Part shown: in pieces, positions 17,146 to 24,086 of the stretch | Numbering within the stretch: the stretch's first letter is position 1 | Layout: the number at the start of each line of letters is the position of its first letter | From: MAG-121220-bin8 sp965655865 | GTDB lineage: Bacteria; Bacteroidota; Bacteroidia; Flavobacteriales; Flavobacteriaceae | Direction: 5' to 3' | NCBI GenBank assembly: GCA_965655865.1 | Contig: CBFHJJ010000001.1 | Location: 124,001 to 188,000, forward strand | DNA: 64,000 nucleotides | Notes under the pieces: model-generated | The model's input: the letters and a program-made list of their open reading frames with translations, nothing else | Told to the model about the DNA's origin: nothing | Database searches by the model: none | Program-made: the position numbers and the translations under genes

Positions 17146-17462
17146 TAGAAACTACCGAAACCCCAAGTCCAACATTAAGTTCAACACCTTTCAGTAGTCC
17201 AACTCCATTTCCAACGGAGAACCCAACACCAACACCTTCACAAACTGAAGGACCAACATCTACACCACAAGCAACGGAGAAACCAACCCCTACACCAAGT
17301 AGTACCCCTCTCCCGACAGTAACACCATCACCCACAGTGTTTGTGGACGATTTGTATTTGGAACCCACAACAAATGTGGATATCCCATTAGAACCTTTCA
17401 TGAAGATTGGTAAAAAAGTAATTAGAAGAAATGTTGGGAATTCGAGACGTAGAAATAATTAA
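17133..17462 (+). CDS. -1 frame Pro/Thr-rich extension of the membrane protein
   Basis: The frame opens after a TGA at 17130-17132, runs through the A-run and continues 106 codons (17142-17459) to TAA at 17460-17462. There is no ATG before 17400, and no GTG/TTG before about 17337. It encodes ETPSPTLSSTPFSSPTP-type repeats (extension residues 3-65), then a short mixed segment and a basic tail IRRNVGNSRRRNN. A -1 slip on A-AAA-AAA would fuse it to the membrane protein. A one-base deletion in the homopolymer in this genome or assembly would look the same. Absence of a start plus clear protein-like composition supports real expression by one of these routes. Confidence 0.6.
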   Translation, partial: KKKIIETTETPSPTLSSTPFSSPTPFPTENPTPTPSQTEGPTSTPQATEKPTPTPSSTPLPTVTPSPTVFVDDLYLEPTTNVDIPLEPFMKIGKKVIRRNVGNSRRRNN

Positions 17463-18036
17463 TAAGGATGAATTAAACCATTCCAAGAGATCGTATAAAA
17501 AGAGACAAATTCTCTTGTACGATACCAAAAGAAGGATTGATGATTTTGTAAAAAAAATCAAATATCGAAGGAATGGTGAGTACGAAGATATACCACACTT
17601 CATCATCAGTAAAACAGGGGATATATATAAAGTCTTAGATGTGAAATATTCGTCTAAGACTTTTGACGTTGATAAAATCGATAGACAACAAATAAAAATT
17701 GCAATCGAAAATCTTGGGTGGTTAAATAAAAATACAATAACAGGTTTTTTCTCAAATTGGATCGGTGACCCATATCGAACTGAACCATTTATAAGAAGTT
17801 GGAGAGAAAAATTTTATTGGGACCGATATAATCCTGAACAACTAAAAACCTTAATTTCCTTGTGTGACCACCTCTGTGAGGAGTATGGGATCAAAAAACA
17901 CGTGGTTCCAACTAACGGAATTATAGAAAATATAGATAAATTAGGTGGAATTGTATGTAAATCGAATTTTTCAAATATTTATACAGATATAAACCCATCA
18001 TTCAATTTTAAAATGTTTGTGGAAAATGAAATATAA
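17431..18036 (+). CDS. Amidase_2-like protein with degenerate zinc site
   Basis: 201 residues. The pattern follows N-acetylmuramoyl-L-alanine amidases of the T7 lysozyme type: ILLYDTKRR where IVIHHT is usual, PHFIISKTGDIYKVLD (usual YHFxIdxdGxIY), YNPEQLKTLISLCDHLCEEY (usual helix before the last ligands) and YTDINPSFNF (usual HsDixPGxKxDPGxxF). The His ligands that hold zinc are replaced (Tyr, Ser/Asn), so amidase activity is doubtful. It overlaps the -1 frame extension by 32 bases. Could be a wall-binding virion protein or an enzyme with altered ligands. Family call is moderate. Confidence 0.55.
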   Translation: MLGIRDVEIINKDELNHSKRSYKKRQILLYDTKRRIDDFVKKIKYRRNGEYEDIPHFIISKTGDIYKVLDVKYSSKTFDVDKIDRQQIKIAIENLGWLNKNTITGFFSNWIGDPYRTEPFIRSWREKFYWDRYNPEQLKTLISLCDHLCEEYGIKKHVVPTNGIIENIDKLGGIVCKSNFSNIYTDINPSFNFKMFVENEI

Positions 18037-18043
18037 GACACAT

Positions 18044-18526
18044 ATGAATTACGATAAAACAAAAAAAATGTTAGACACACTTAGACATCTCAATGAGTCG
18101 TCAAGTAAAAGTGTAAAAACCTTACAGGAACAAGAGGAGAAAAAAGAAATGAAAGATACTGTCATTGTTATTGATGGTGTTGAAGTTAGGTTGATTGCTA
18201 ACAACAAGGAGGATTTAGAATTAAAGGATCCACAAAAGAAGGTCATATCCGACGTTATTAAGAACTTTGGTACTCAGGTATCGGATTTGGGTGATCTAAG
18301 ACCAGGCATCACTATAGAGAGTGGGTCAGTAAGGTTAGATGGTGTTTTACCTGACGTAGGTCTAAATTTTGTAATCATTGCTGGTGTAAATAAGGGTATA
18401 TACTTAAACACGAGTATGTTAAAGGTCGATTATGACGTATTGGAATCAACAGAGAAACTCTTAAAATTTGAAGATATTTTCTCTGATTCTATGAATGATA
18501 TAATTTCAGAAAGACGAATAGACTAA
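18044..18526 (+). CDS. Unknown phage protein
   Basis: 160 residues from ATG 18044, the first ATG after the upstream stop; ATG 18026 in frame would overlap it by 11 bases. The N-terminal 40 residues are charged and helical (KSVKTLQEQEEKKEMKD). The rest is a compact alpha/beta region (TVIVIDGVEVRLIANN; VGLNFVIIAGVNKGIYL). It is followed by a C-terminal acidic helix. First of four closely packed genes (18.0-20.5 kb) that look co-transcribed. No family recognised. Confidence 0.6.
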   Translation: MNYDKTKKMLDTLRHLNESSSKSVKTLQEQEEKKEMKDTVIVIDGVEVRLIANNKEDLELKDPQKKVISDVIKNFGTQVSDLGDLRPGITIESGSVRLDGVLPDVGLNFVIIAGVNKGIYLNTSMLKVDYDVLESTEKLLKFEDIFSDSMNDIISERRID

Positions 18527-18527
18527 T

Positions 18528-18767
18528 ATGGCATTAACAAACACAGATAAAAAAGATATTGAAAGAATTGTCAAGAAAGAAATCAAAAGTTTCCTTGATA
18601 CCACTCAAGCACATAAAATAGTGATTGATGTTATTAAAAAAGAAATGGGTACAAGAGACATAAATGGTAAGGTGGTTGAATTATCAACTAAAGTGGTTGT
18701 GGAGTTGTTTAAACAACTTTGGCAACGTAAGTCTTTTTGGGAGTCACCACTTAAAAACGTTAAATAA
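18528..18767 (+). CDS. Small helical phage protein, unknown
   Basis: 79 residues, mostly charged helix (DIERIVKKEIKSFLDTT; KVVVELFKQLWQRKSFW). The last base of its stop is the A of the next ATG (TAATG). I associate this size and pattern with small conserved proteins of T4-like marine phages but cannot name a function. Confidence 0.6.
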   Translation: MALTNTDKKDIERIVKKEIKSFLDTTQAHKIVIDVIKKEMGTRDINGKVVELSTKVVVELFKQLWQRKSFWESPLKNVK

Positions 18768-19285
18768 TGAAAAAAGAACCGACAGAACAGACAATGGCAG
18801 GATCTTCAGGGTCCTTTTCAGCACCTATGGGTTTCGTAACTAAAAAGGAAATCTATAAAATACACAATAAGAAAAAATACAACAAGAAAGAAGTTGAGGA
18901 AGATGTTGAGGAAGATGTTGAAGAGGGTGAATTTACTGAAGCGATGACCGCTGGAGTATCTGCGGCGGCTATGTTTGATGCACCTTTTGGTGATGGTGGT
19001 AAAAACCCACTAAAGATAGGTGGAGAAAAGAGTGTCAAAAAGAGAATGAAGTCCATGAGGAAAAACAAATTTCCTATGTATGGTGGACCTGACGGTGTTT
19101 ATGTTAAAATAAAAGATAAATGTAAAACATATCCTTACTGTAATCAAGGAGATGTGAATGCTCTTGAGTTTTATGAAAATGAAGAACTAAACGAATCAGT
19201 GAAACAAATTTCAAAAAAATACGGATTACCGTTCAAAGAGGTTGAGAAATTAGTGATAAAAGAGATAAAACGTATATTTATATAA
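18767..19285 (+). CDS. Core-like protein with acidic patch, unknown
   Basis: 172 residues. Low-complexity start (TMAGSSGSFSAPMGF), acidic repeat (VEEDVEEDVEEGEF), then AMTAGVSAAAMFDAPFGDGG, a basic stretch, a Cys pair (KCKTYPYC) and a helical end (LPFKEVEKLVIKEIKRIF). The last helix resembles the beginning of the next protein (KIIEETISNEIKGRI). Small alanine- and acid-rich proteins in this position of T4-like genomes often belong to the prohead core; that is inference. Confidence 0.58.
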   Translation: MKKEPTEQTMAGSSGSFSAPMGFVTKKEIYKIHNKKKYNKKEVEEDVEEDVEEGEFTEAMTAGVSAAAMFDAPFGDGGKNPLKIGGEKSVKKRMKSMRKNKFPMYGGPDGVYVKIKDKCKTYPYCNQGDVNALEFYENEELNESVKQISKKYGLPFKEVEKLVIKEIKRIFI

Positions 19286-19286
19286 T

Positions 19287-20522
19287 ATGAAAGTTTCAGA
19301 ATTAAACAAAATTATCGAAGAAACCATCTCTAACGAGATTAAGGGTAGAATCCTTAATGAAAATGATGGTAAAAAAACCGTACATTGTGTTAAATGTGAA
19401 GGTGAATATATAGAGGTTTGTGAATCTAAGGACGAAGCAGATCAAAAATGTGAAGAATATAATAAAAATAACCCTAACAAAACATATGTTGTTGAGGTTG
19501 AAACATTTGAATCTAACGAAAGTTTAATTAACAAATTAGACGAGTTAGGTGAAGAAAAAGACATAGAAGACATGAAAGAAAACCAATCAATGGAAGAAAA
19601 GTTACACGGAGATCAACACAAATTAGATGTTGATAACGACGGTAAGATAGACGCATCTGATCTTAAAAAAATAAGACAGGATGACACTAACGAAGATTAC
19701 GCAATTACTGAAATTGATTGTGAAGCATGTGGTAAGGGGTTATGTGAATGTGGTGCAATGGAAGAGTCTGAAGATAAAGATTCACTACCGTCAATGAATG
19801 AAATATCTAAATGCGTTAAAGAAGGAATGACGTATGAAGACATATGTGAAAAGTATTCAAATTGTGATAAGAAAAAATTAAAAGAGATGTATGAATCATG
19901 TGGTAAACAATATGAAGGTAAAGAATCTAAAATACTTAGATTAACTGAATCACAAATGATTGATATGGTAACAAAAATGGTTAATGAAGCTAAGTCAAAT
20001 GTACCTGGTGTTAGAGAAGTGGAAAACGCTCATAAAGCAAACAAAAAAGAAACTGAAGAACATATGGGTAACGTAGATAAAAAAATTAAAGACACATTGA
20101 CTATTGAAGGTGGTGATAATCCTGAATTCCCAAATGCAAATGGTAAGGGAGAAAAGAAGGCAATACACAACACTGAAGAAGATAATGAAGAACTAAATAA
20201 TTCAAGAGGTGAGAATTCATTGGATTTGGATTATGATCATGAACCAAGTGAAGAGTTCAAAGAAAGATTAAAGAAGTCTTTGGAGGGTGATTCAACTATG
20301 GGTAATGCTGAGGGTGGAAACACTATCAAAACAGATACTGGTGAGGAAATTAATAAGGTTGCTGAAAAAAGAAAAGAAGTTAAAGAAAAGGCACCTATGT
20401 ATGTTAAGGATGTACAACCAGTAAAAGAACTTAAAGAAGAAACAAGTGAGGTTAAGAATGTTTTAGAAGAAGAGATCAGTAAAATGAAAAAAATGTTCTC
20501 TTACAACGAAAAGACACAATAA
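19287..20522 (+). CDS. Acidic core/scaffold-like protein with EF-hand-like loop
   Basis: 411 residues, very rich in Glu, Lys, Asp and Asn, with little hydrophobic content and predicted helices. Residues about 110-135 contain LDVDNDGKIDASDLKKI, a good dockerin/EF-hand type calcium loop. Two Cys clusters (CVKCEGEYIEVC; CEACGKGLCEC) could bind metal. The composition suits a prohead scaffold or core protein. Calcium-loop motifs also occur in small proteins of T4-like cyanophages. Function inferred; no close family recognised. Confidence 0.6.
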   Translation: MKVSELNKIIEETISNEIKGRILNENDGKKTVHCVKCEGEYIEVCESKDEADQKCEEYNKNNPNKTYVVEVETFESNESLINKLDELGEEKDIEDMKENQSMEEKLHGDQHKLDVDNDGKIDASDLKKIRQDDTNEDYAITEIDCEACGKGLCECGAMEESEDKDSLPSMNEISKCVKEGMTYEDICEKYSNCDKKKLKEMYESCGKQYEGKESKILRLTESQMIDMVTKMVNEAKSNVPGVREVENAHKANKKETEEHMGNVDKKIKDTLTIEGGDNPEFPNANGKGEKKAIHNTEEDNEELNNSRGENSLDLDYDHEPSEEFKERLKKSLEGDSTMGNAEGGNTIKTDTGEEINKVAEKRKEVKEKAPMYVKDVQPVKELKEETSEVKNVLEEEISKMKKMFSYNEKTQ

Positions 20523-20526
20523 CCTA

Positions 20527-20555
20527 TTGTTTTTATACTCTTTTATATGTATATT
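20527..20555 (+). promoter_or_regulatory. Bacteroidetes-type promoter TTG-N20-TATATT
   Basis: TTG 20527-20529, 20-base spacer, TATATT 20550-20555. The gene start at 20584 lies 28 bases further, a normal leader length. An in-frame ATG at 20527 would fall inside the promoter, which supports the later start. Confidence 0.62.
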
Positions 20556-20583
20556 CTATAGTATAGAAAAACAAGTAAGAGAG

Positions 20584-21024
20584 ATGGACGATAATCATTT
20601 AATTCATGATGAGAATTACGGTAAACAAACTGAGGTTTGGTATCGTGCCTATGATATATCTACAGAAAAAATCATTCTATTTTATGACTTCCTTGACTCT
20701 ATTCATACTTTAATGGATAGAACTTACTTAGGGAATGATGTAATGGATGAAGAGATCAATCAAAAAGGTCACTTCACGTGGTGTTGGGATAGAACAATCA
20801 ATAATTTTAAAAAAGAAAGAATAGTCTTTAAAGAAAGAGGTATCCACTATGAATATTTTTGGAACTTCTTCATGGAGACCTTCTACCATGCACATATGGA
20901 TGGTGAAGATACTGACCTTAAAGATTACCTTTTTAAATTATTTAATTACAAACACAAAAAAACGAGACCAGAGTTAGGTGTACTGACAGAAATCTATAAA
21001 ATATTAGAGAAGAACTTGACCTAA
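20584..21024 (+). CDS. Unknown phage protein
   Basis: 146 residues from ATG 20584, chosen because the upstream in-frame ATG (20527) overlaps the promoter. It is rich in aromatic and charged residues (FTWCWDRTINNFKKERIVF; IHYEYFWNFFMETFYHAHM), with no membrane segments or known motif. Single gene behind its own promoter; the next promoter overlaps its 3' end. No family recognised. Confidence 0.65.
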   Translation: MDDNHLIHDENYGKQTEVWYRAYDISTEKIILFYDFLDSIHTLMDRTYLGNDVMDEEINQKGHFTWCWDRTINNFKKERIVFKERGIHYEYFWNFFMETFYHAHMDGEDTDLKDYLFKLFNYKHKKTRPELGVLTEIYKILEKNLT

Positions 21025-21044
21025 CAAAAAAAATTCCGTATATT
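21016..21044 (+). promoter_or_regulatory. Bacteroidetes-type promoter TTG-N20-TATATT
   Basis: TTG 21016-21018 (inside the end of the upstream gene), 20-base spacer, TATATT 21039-21044. It is 23 bases before the Hc1-like gene, so this nucleoid-type protein appears to have a dedicated promoter. Confidence 0.6.
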
Positions 21045-21067
21045 ACTATTAAAAACGTAATATAAGT

Positions 21068-21250
21068 ATGGAAACGTTAAACAAAATCAAAAATCTCGTA
21101 GAGAAGATGTCCGTTGATACTAACAAAGTATTCGATAAAGGAAATCGTTCAGCATCCATAAGAGCACGTAAATACGCTCAGGAGATAAAGAGTCTTATTA
21201 GTGTCTACAGAAAAGAAGTCTTAGAAGAAATCAAGTCACATGATAGATAA
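21068..21250 (+). CDS. Histone H1-like protein Hc1 family
   Basis: 60 residues, basic and helical. The core FDKGNRSASIRARKYAQEI, then SLISVYRKEVLEEIKS, matches the KGNKAAGARARKxxLEIEKLxKxFRK pattern of the small Hc1-type histone H1 proteins found throughout Bacteroidetes (and related to chlamydial Hc1). These bind DNA and compact the nucleoid. The lysine/alanine-rich tail of chlamydial Hc1 is absent, as in the Bacteroidetes forms. In a phage it could organise phage DNA or displace host chromatin proteins (inference). It has its own host-type promoter. Confidence 0.8.
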   Translation: METLNKIKNLVEKMSVDTNKVFDKGNRSASIRARKYAQEIKSLISVYRKEVLEEIKSHDR

Positions 21251-21419
21251 TATAGAACTATTCGTAATGGTTTTAAGTGTTGTTTTTATACTTAGATTCC
21301 TTGGTGAATTTGTTGTTAAATTATTACAGACATCACCTAAATCGTTAGAAATAAACAAATATGAAAGAGTGTTTCTTTATATCGCAATTTCATATATAAT
21401 AACATATATAATCATATAA
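21240..21419 (+). CDS. Small two-helix membrane protein
   Basis: 59 residues, overlapping the Hc1-like gene by 11 bases. Two hydrophobic segments: LFVMVLSVVFILRFLGEFVV near the start and FLYIAISYIITYIIII at the end. A short polar loop joins them. The size and layout are compatible with a holin or a membrane accessory protein, but there is no specific motif. Confidence 0.55.
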   Translation: MIDNIELFVMVLSVVFILRFLGEFVVKLLQTSPKSLEINKYERVFLYIAISYIITYIII

Positions 21420-21421
21420 CA

Positions 21422-21940
21422 GTGTATAAAAGTATAAAACCGTTACAACCGTATTTTTTCTCATTGAGGGAAATAAAAAATAATGTTAGTTTAGATTTAA
21501 AATTACCAGTAACATGGAAGTATGAAAAAATCGTACGAGTCTATAAGACATTACAAGTTAAAATTCAAGATAAGAACGATAAGAATGTCTTAGTTTCTTT
21601 TGTTGCACTTGCAAATGAAGATGGTTTTGACACTGCATTTCAATGTGCTAACGAGGTCGTTATAAAAAACCTTGAGGAAGAACAAAAACGTATGTTATTT
21701 GACAAAAAGGTTAAAGAACTAAGAGATGTTTTTGAAAGTACAGGATTAGATGAATTACATAGTTTAAAATTTGAAAAGAATGATAAAAGAATCGAAAACG
21801 AAGGACTTAGCTTGGTTGGAGAGGGAAATGAAGAAGGATCTGAACTCAGTGGAGAACCACAAGAAAAAGATGATTCAGGAACTACTGAAGACGAAGAAGG
21901 AGGATCTATTCATCCCACCAACGATAAAGAAAAAAAGTAA
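21422..21940 (+). CDS. Unknown protein with acidic C-terminal tail
   Basis: 172 residues from a GTG start. The N-terminal 120 residues look globular (LPVTWKYEKIVRVYKTLQVK; VLVSFVALANEDGFDTAFQC); the last 45 are acidic, Gly/Glu-rich and disordered (EGNEEGSELSGEPQEKDD). The tail region also carries a second reading frame (21829-21986) in the +1 register. No family recognised. Confidence 0.6.
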   Translation: MYKSIKPLQPYFFSLREIKNNVSLDLKLPVTWKYEKIVRVYKTLQVKIQDKNDKNVLVSFVALANEDGFDTAFQCANEVVIKNLEEEQKRMLFDKKVKELRDVFESTGLDELHSLKFEKNDKRIENEGLSLVGEGNEEGSELSGEPQEKDDSGTTEDEEGGSIHPTNDKEKK

Positions 21941-21986
21941 ACTAAAAATACTCTTACTTAGGGTGGGTAAAATATTGGGTATGTAA
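21829..21986 (+). CDS. Small basic protein overlapping upstream gene
   Basis: 52 residues from ATG 21829; the frame is open further upstream to 21771. GGAGAGGGAA just before the ATG is one of the few good Shine-Dalgarno-like sequences in the window. The product is Lys/Leu-rich (KKKMIQELLKTKKEDLF; KLKILLLRVGKILGM), overlaps the previous gene by 112 bases and ends on the base where the next ATG begins (TAATG). The clean stop/start junction argues that it is real. No family recognised. Confidence 0.5.
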
Positions 21987-22231
21987 TGGAAGACAACAAA
22001 GAAAAAAAAGGTGACCTACTAAATCAGTTGGCGATCATTGCAGATTTGACCGAAAAGATTAACTTGAAGGTCAAGAGTCCAACCTTACTTTTTGAAGTTG
22101 ACGATGACGAATATGACCGAGTAAAAGATTACCTTAAAACAAAGTACAATGATAAGATAGATGAGGAAGGGGATGTTTTCTCGGTGGGTATTGGAGAATG
22201 TGTTTATGTCTTTAGTAAGAGTAGTGTCTAA
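21986..22231 (+). CDS. Small unknown protein
   Basis: 81 residues. Its ATG shares a base with the stop of the overlapping gene. Alpha/beta composition (LLNQLAIIADLTEKINLKV; DEYDRVKDYLKTKY; VFSVGIGECVYVFSK). Its 3' end overlaps the 3' end of the convergent minus-strand gene by 20 bases. No family recognised. Confidence 0.6.
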   Translation: MEDNKEKKGDLLNQLAIIADLTEKINLKVKSPTLLFEVDDDEYDRVKDYLKTKYNDKIDEEGDVFSVGIGECVYVFSKSSV

Positions 22232-22856
22232 ATAGATCAGTTCTTTTGTAACCTTTTTTCTCTAATAGAGGATAAAGGTTTTTTCTTTGTGTTGTTGTTA
22301 CGTCCTTAACAAATATAAAATTACCTTTTCTTTTATTAAGTAAATCTTCTTTTAAAATATTGAAAAGTCTTTCAGAATCACTTAGGTTTTTATTACCGAA
22401 CATTCTAACTTCATCTTCAATCTGAAGAAATATCTTATTGTTTAATGTGAATATTTGTGCAATCTCATCAACTTTATTGAATATTTTTAGAAGTTCGTGG
22501 TAACGGATCCTTTTTTTATTGTCATGGTCATAAACTTTTTCCTCTACCCAATAAGGTATGAGTTCCTTCATCCTATATCCTTTTTCACTGGCACTTACAT
22601 TTACCAATCTACCAATCTCATCTCTCTTTGTGATCGTCTTCGATTTAGCCCAACGATTGTCAGGATAAATTAGTGCAAGTTCATGTGAGAGACTTTTATT
22701 TCTCTTACCACCAAACTCTTTTACATAACGGGGTTTTCTCTCGGTTTTTAGTTCGTACCACAAATCTCTTATTGCAGGTAAACTAATTGTTTGGTAGATA
22801 AGTTTTTTTCTCTTTTGATTACAGAATAGTATTATTTTATACTTCCGTTTCTTCAT
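22212..22856 (-). CDS. Unknown protein, minus-strand island gene 1
   Basis: 214 residues from the ATG at 22856; it shares a base with the stop of the upstream minus-strand gene (TAATG), and an in-frame start at 22904 would lie deep inside that gene. Basic protein without membrane segments: FGGKRNKSLSHELALIYPDN, KTITKRDEIGRLVNVSASEK, and C-terminal FIFVKDVTTTQRKNLYPLLE. One of only two minus-strand genes in 64 kb. No family recognised. Confidence 0.68.
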   Translation of the reverse strand: MKKRKYKIILFCNQKRKKLIYQTISLPAIRDLWYELKTERKPRYVKEFGGKRNKSLSHELALIYPDNRWAKSKTITKRDEIGRLVNVSASEKGYRMKELIPYWVEEKVYDHDNKKRIRYHELLKIFNKVDEIAQIFTLNNKIFLQIEDEVRMFGNKNLSDSERLFNILKEDLLNKRKGNFIFVKDVTTTQRKNLYPLLEKKGYKRTDLFRHYSY

Positions 22857-23017
22857 TAACCAAACAAGTTGACTATGTACTTGACTAAAGACACTAACCC
22901 CCATATACCTAAACCTAAAACACCGTAAATGAATATCTTAATTGGTTTTTCCACCTTTTCGACTTCATCTAAGAGTTCTTTTTTTCTTTTTTGGTTTTTA
23001 CATTTACTACACGCCAT
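22856..23017 (-). CDS. Small CxxC membrane protein, minus-strand island gene 2
   Basis: 53 residues from the ATG at 23017, six bases after the -7 box of its promoter. N-terminal MACSKCKNQKRKKELL has a CxxC pair and a basic patch, followed by one membrane segment (IYGVLGLGIWGLVSLV). Translation-coupled to the 214-residue protein downstream. Topology would place the CxxC on the cytoplasmic side. No family recognised. Confidence 0.6.
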   Translation of the reverse strand: MACSKCKNQKRKKELLDEVEKVEKPIKIFIYGVLGLGIWGLVSLVKYIVNLFG

Positions 23018-23022
23018 AATTA

Positions 23023-23051
23023 AATATATATAATAATTATCCAATAATCAA
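23023..23051 (-). promoter_or_regulatory. Minus-strand promoter TTG-N20-TATATT
   Basis: On the minus strand: TTG at 23051-23049, 20-base spacer, TATATT at 23028-23023. It reads into the two-gene minus-strand operon and lies back to back with the + promoter at 23062, ten bases apart. Confidence 0.62.
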
Positions 23052-23061
23052 GAGTAGGGGG

Positions 23062-23090
23062 TTGATAACGTCAGTTATTTTATTTATATT
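23062..23090 (+). promoter_or_regulatory. Bacteroidetes-type promoter TTG-N20-TATATT
   Basis: TTG 23062-23064, 20-base spacer holding ATAAC-GTCA-GTTAT, TATATT 23085-23090. The preceding block TAGGGGGTTGAT is identical to that of the promoter at 9686. It rules out the TTG at 23062 as a start for the methylase. Confidence 0.65.
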
Positions 23091-23118
23091 TTATACAAGA
23101 ACATCTAAGAATAAGCAA

Positions 23119-24063
23119 ATGATAAGTTACATTGGAGGTAAGGCAAGAATAGGTAAATGGATAGTTCCATTTATTCCTAATGATATTGAGACGTACGTCG
23201 AACCTTTTTCAGGTATGTTTTGGGTATTCTTCAATATGGACCTTAAAAAATATCCTAACCTAAAGACTGTGGTCTATAACGACTTTAACGGGTTAAATGC
23301 GAACTTAATGAGGTGTTCTTTGGACTATGATAGGTTGTGGGATGAATTAAATAAACATATTCAATATGTTCAGGTTGTGGGTCAACCAAATACACCACCT
23401 AAATGTAGGGAATTTTTTAATAAATGTCAGGAAGAAGTCTTTCACCCTGACTACGATATTGGTGAGTATCCAAACTATGAGGCGGCAGCAAAATATGTTT
23501 ACGTACTAACACAAATATTCTCGGGTTCTAAACCCGAAACATCAAACTACACAGATTACAAAGGTAAATATCGTTGTAAGGTGTTGATATTTATGGACAA
23601 GTTAAAAAACGGTAAATTCAGAGAACACTTTGATAAAATAACGTTTGTGGAAAACATGGATTTTCAGGATGTGATTGAAAAGTACGATTCTCCAACGTCA
23701 TATTTTTACACTGACCCACCGTATTGGAAAACAGAAAACTACTATTCAAATCACGATTTTGATAGATCTGATCATGAAAGATTGGCAGACTGTCTAAAGA
23801 ATTCTGAAGGTAGATATAGTTTGTCTTACTATGATTTCCCACTATTACAAAAGTGGTTCCCGTATACCGACTATAAATGGGAAAAGAAGGGTTTTAAGAA
23901 ATCCGCAGCAGCGAAGAAGGATGGTACACAAAATACGGGTATCGAAATTCTGATAATGAATTACGGTCAACCATCATATAAAGAGGGAGAACAACTGAGT
24001 ATGTTTAAACTTGAAGTTGATGAGAAGGATAAAACAAAAAACGTTTTAGTTCCTCGATTATAA
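23119..24063 (+). CDS. dam: Dam-type adenine-N6 DNA methyltransferase
   Basis: 314 residues from ATG 23119. N-terminal MISYIGGKARIGKWIVPFIP and YVEPFSGMFWVFF form the SAM-binding motifs of D12-class (Dam-like) methylases, and YTDPPYW (about 198-204) is the DPPY catalytic motif. The enzyme should methylate adenine N6; the target sequence cannot be deduced. No restriction endonuclease gene is adjacent, so it is solitary, as in many phages where it protects DNA from host restriction. The 28-base leader fits its promoter. Confidence 0.88.
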   Translation: MISYIGGKARIGKWIVPFIPNDIETYVEPFSGMFWVFFNMDLKKYPNLKTVVYNDFNGLNANLMRCSLDYDRLWDELNKHIQYVQVVGQPNTPPKCREFFNKCQEEVFHPDYDIGEYPNYEAAAKYVYVLTQIFSGSKPETSNYTDYKGKYRCKVLIFMDKLKNGKFREHFDKITFVENMDFQDVIEKYDSPTSYFYTDPPYWKTENYYSNHDFDRSDHERLADCLKNSEGRYSLSYYDFPLLQKWFPYTDYKWEKKGFKKSAAAKKDGTQNTGIEILIMNYGQPSYKEGEQLSMFKLEVDEKDKTKNVLVPRL

Positions 24064-24086
24064 TTTATTTTTAATATTGAATAACG

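Noticed and set aside
23062..23118. TTG start for the methylase at 23062
   Set aside because: It coincides with the -33 box of a promoter; ATG 23119 directly precedes the conserved YIGGKARIG motif.
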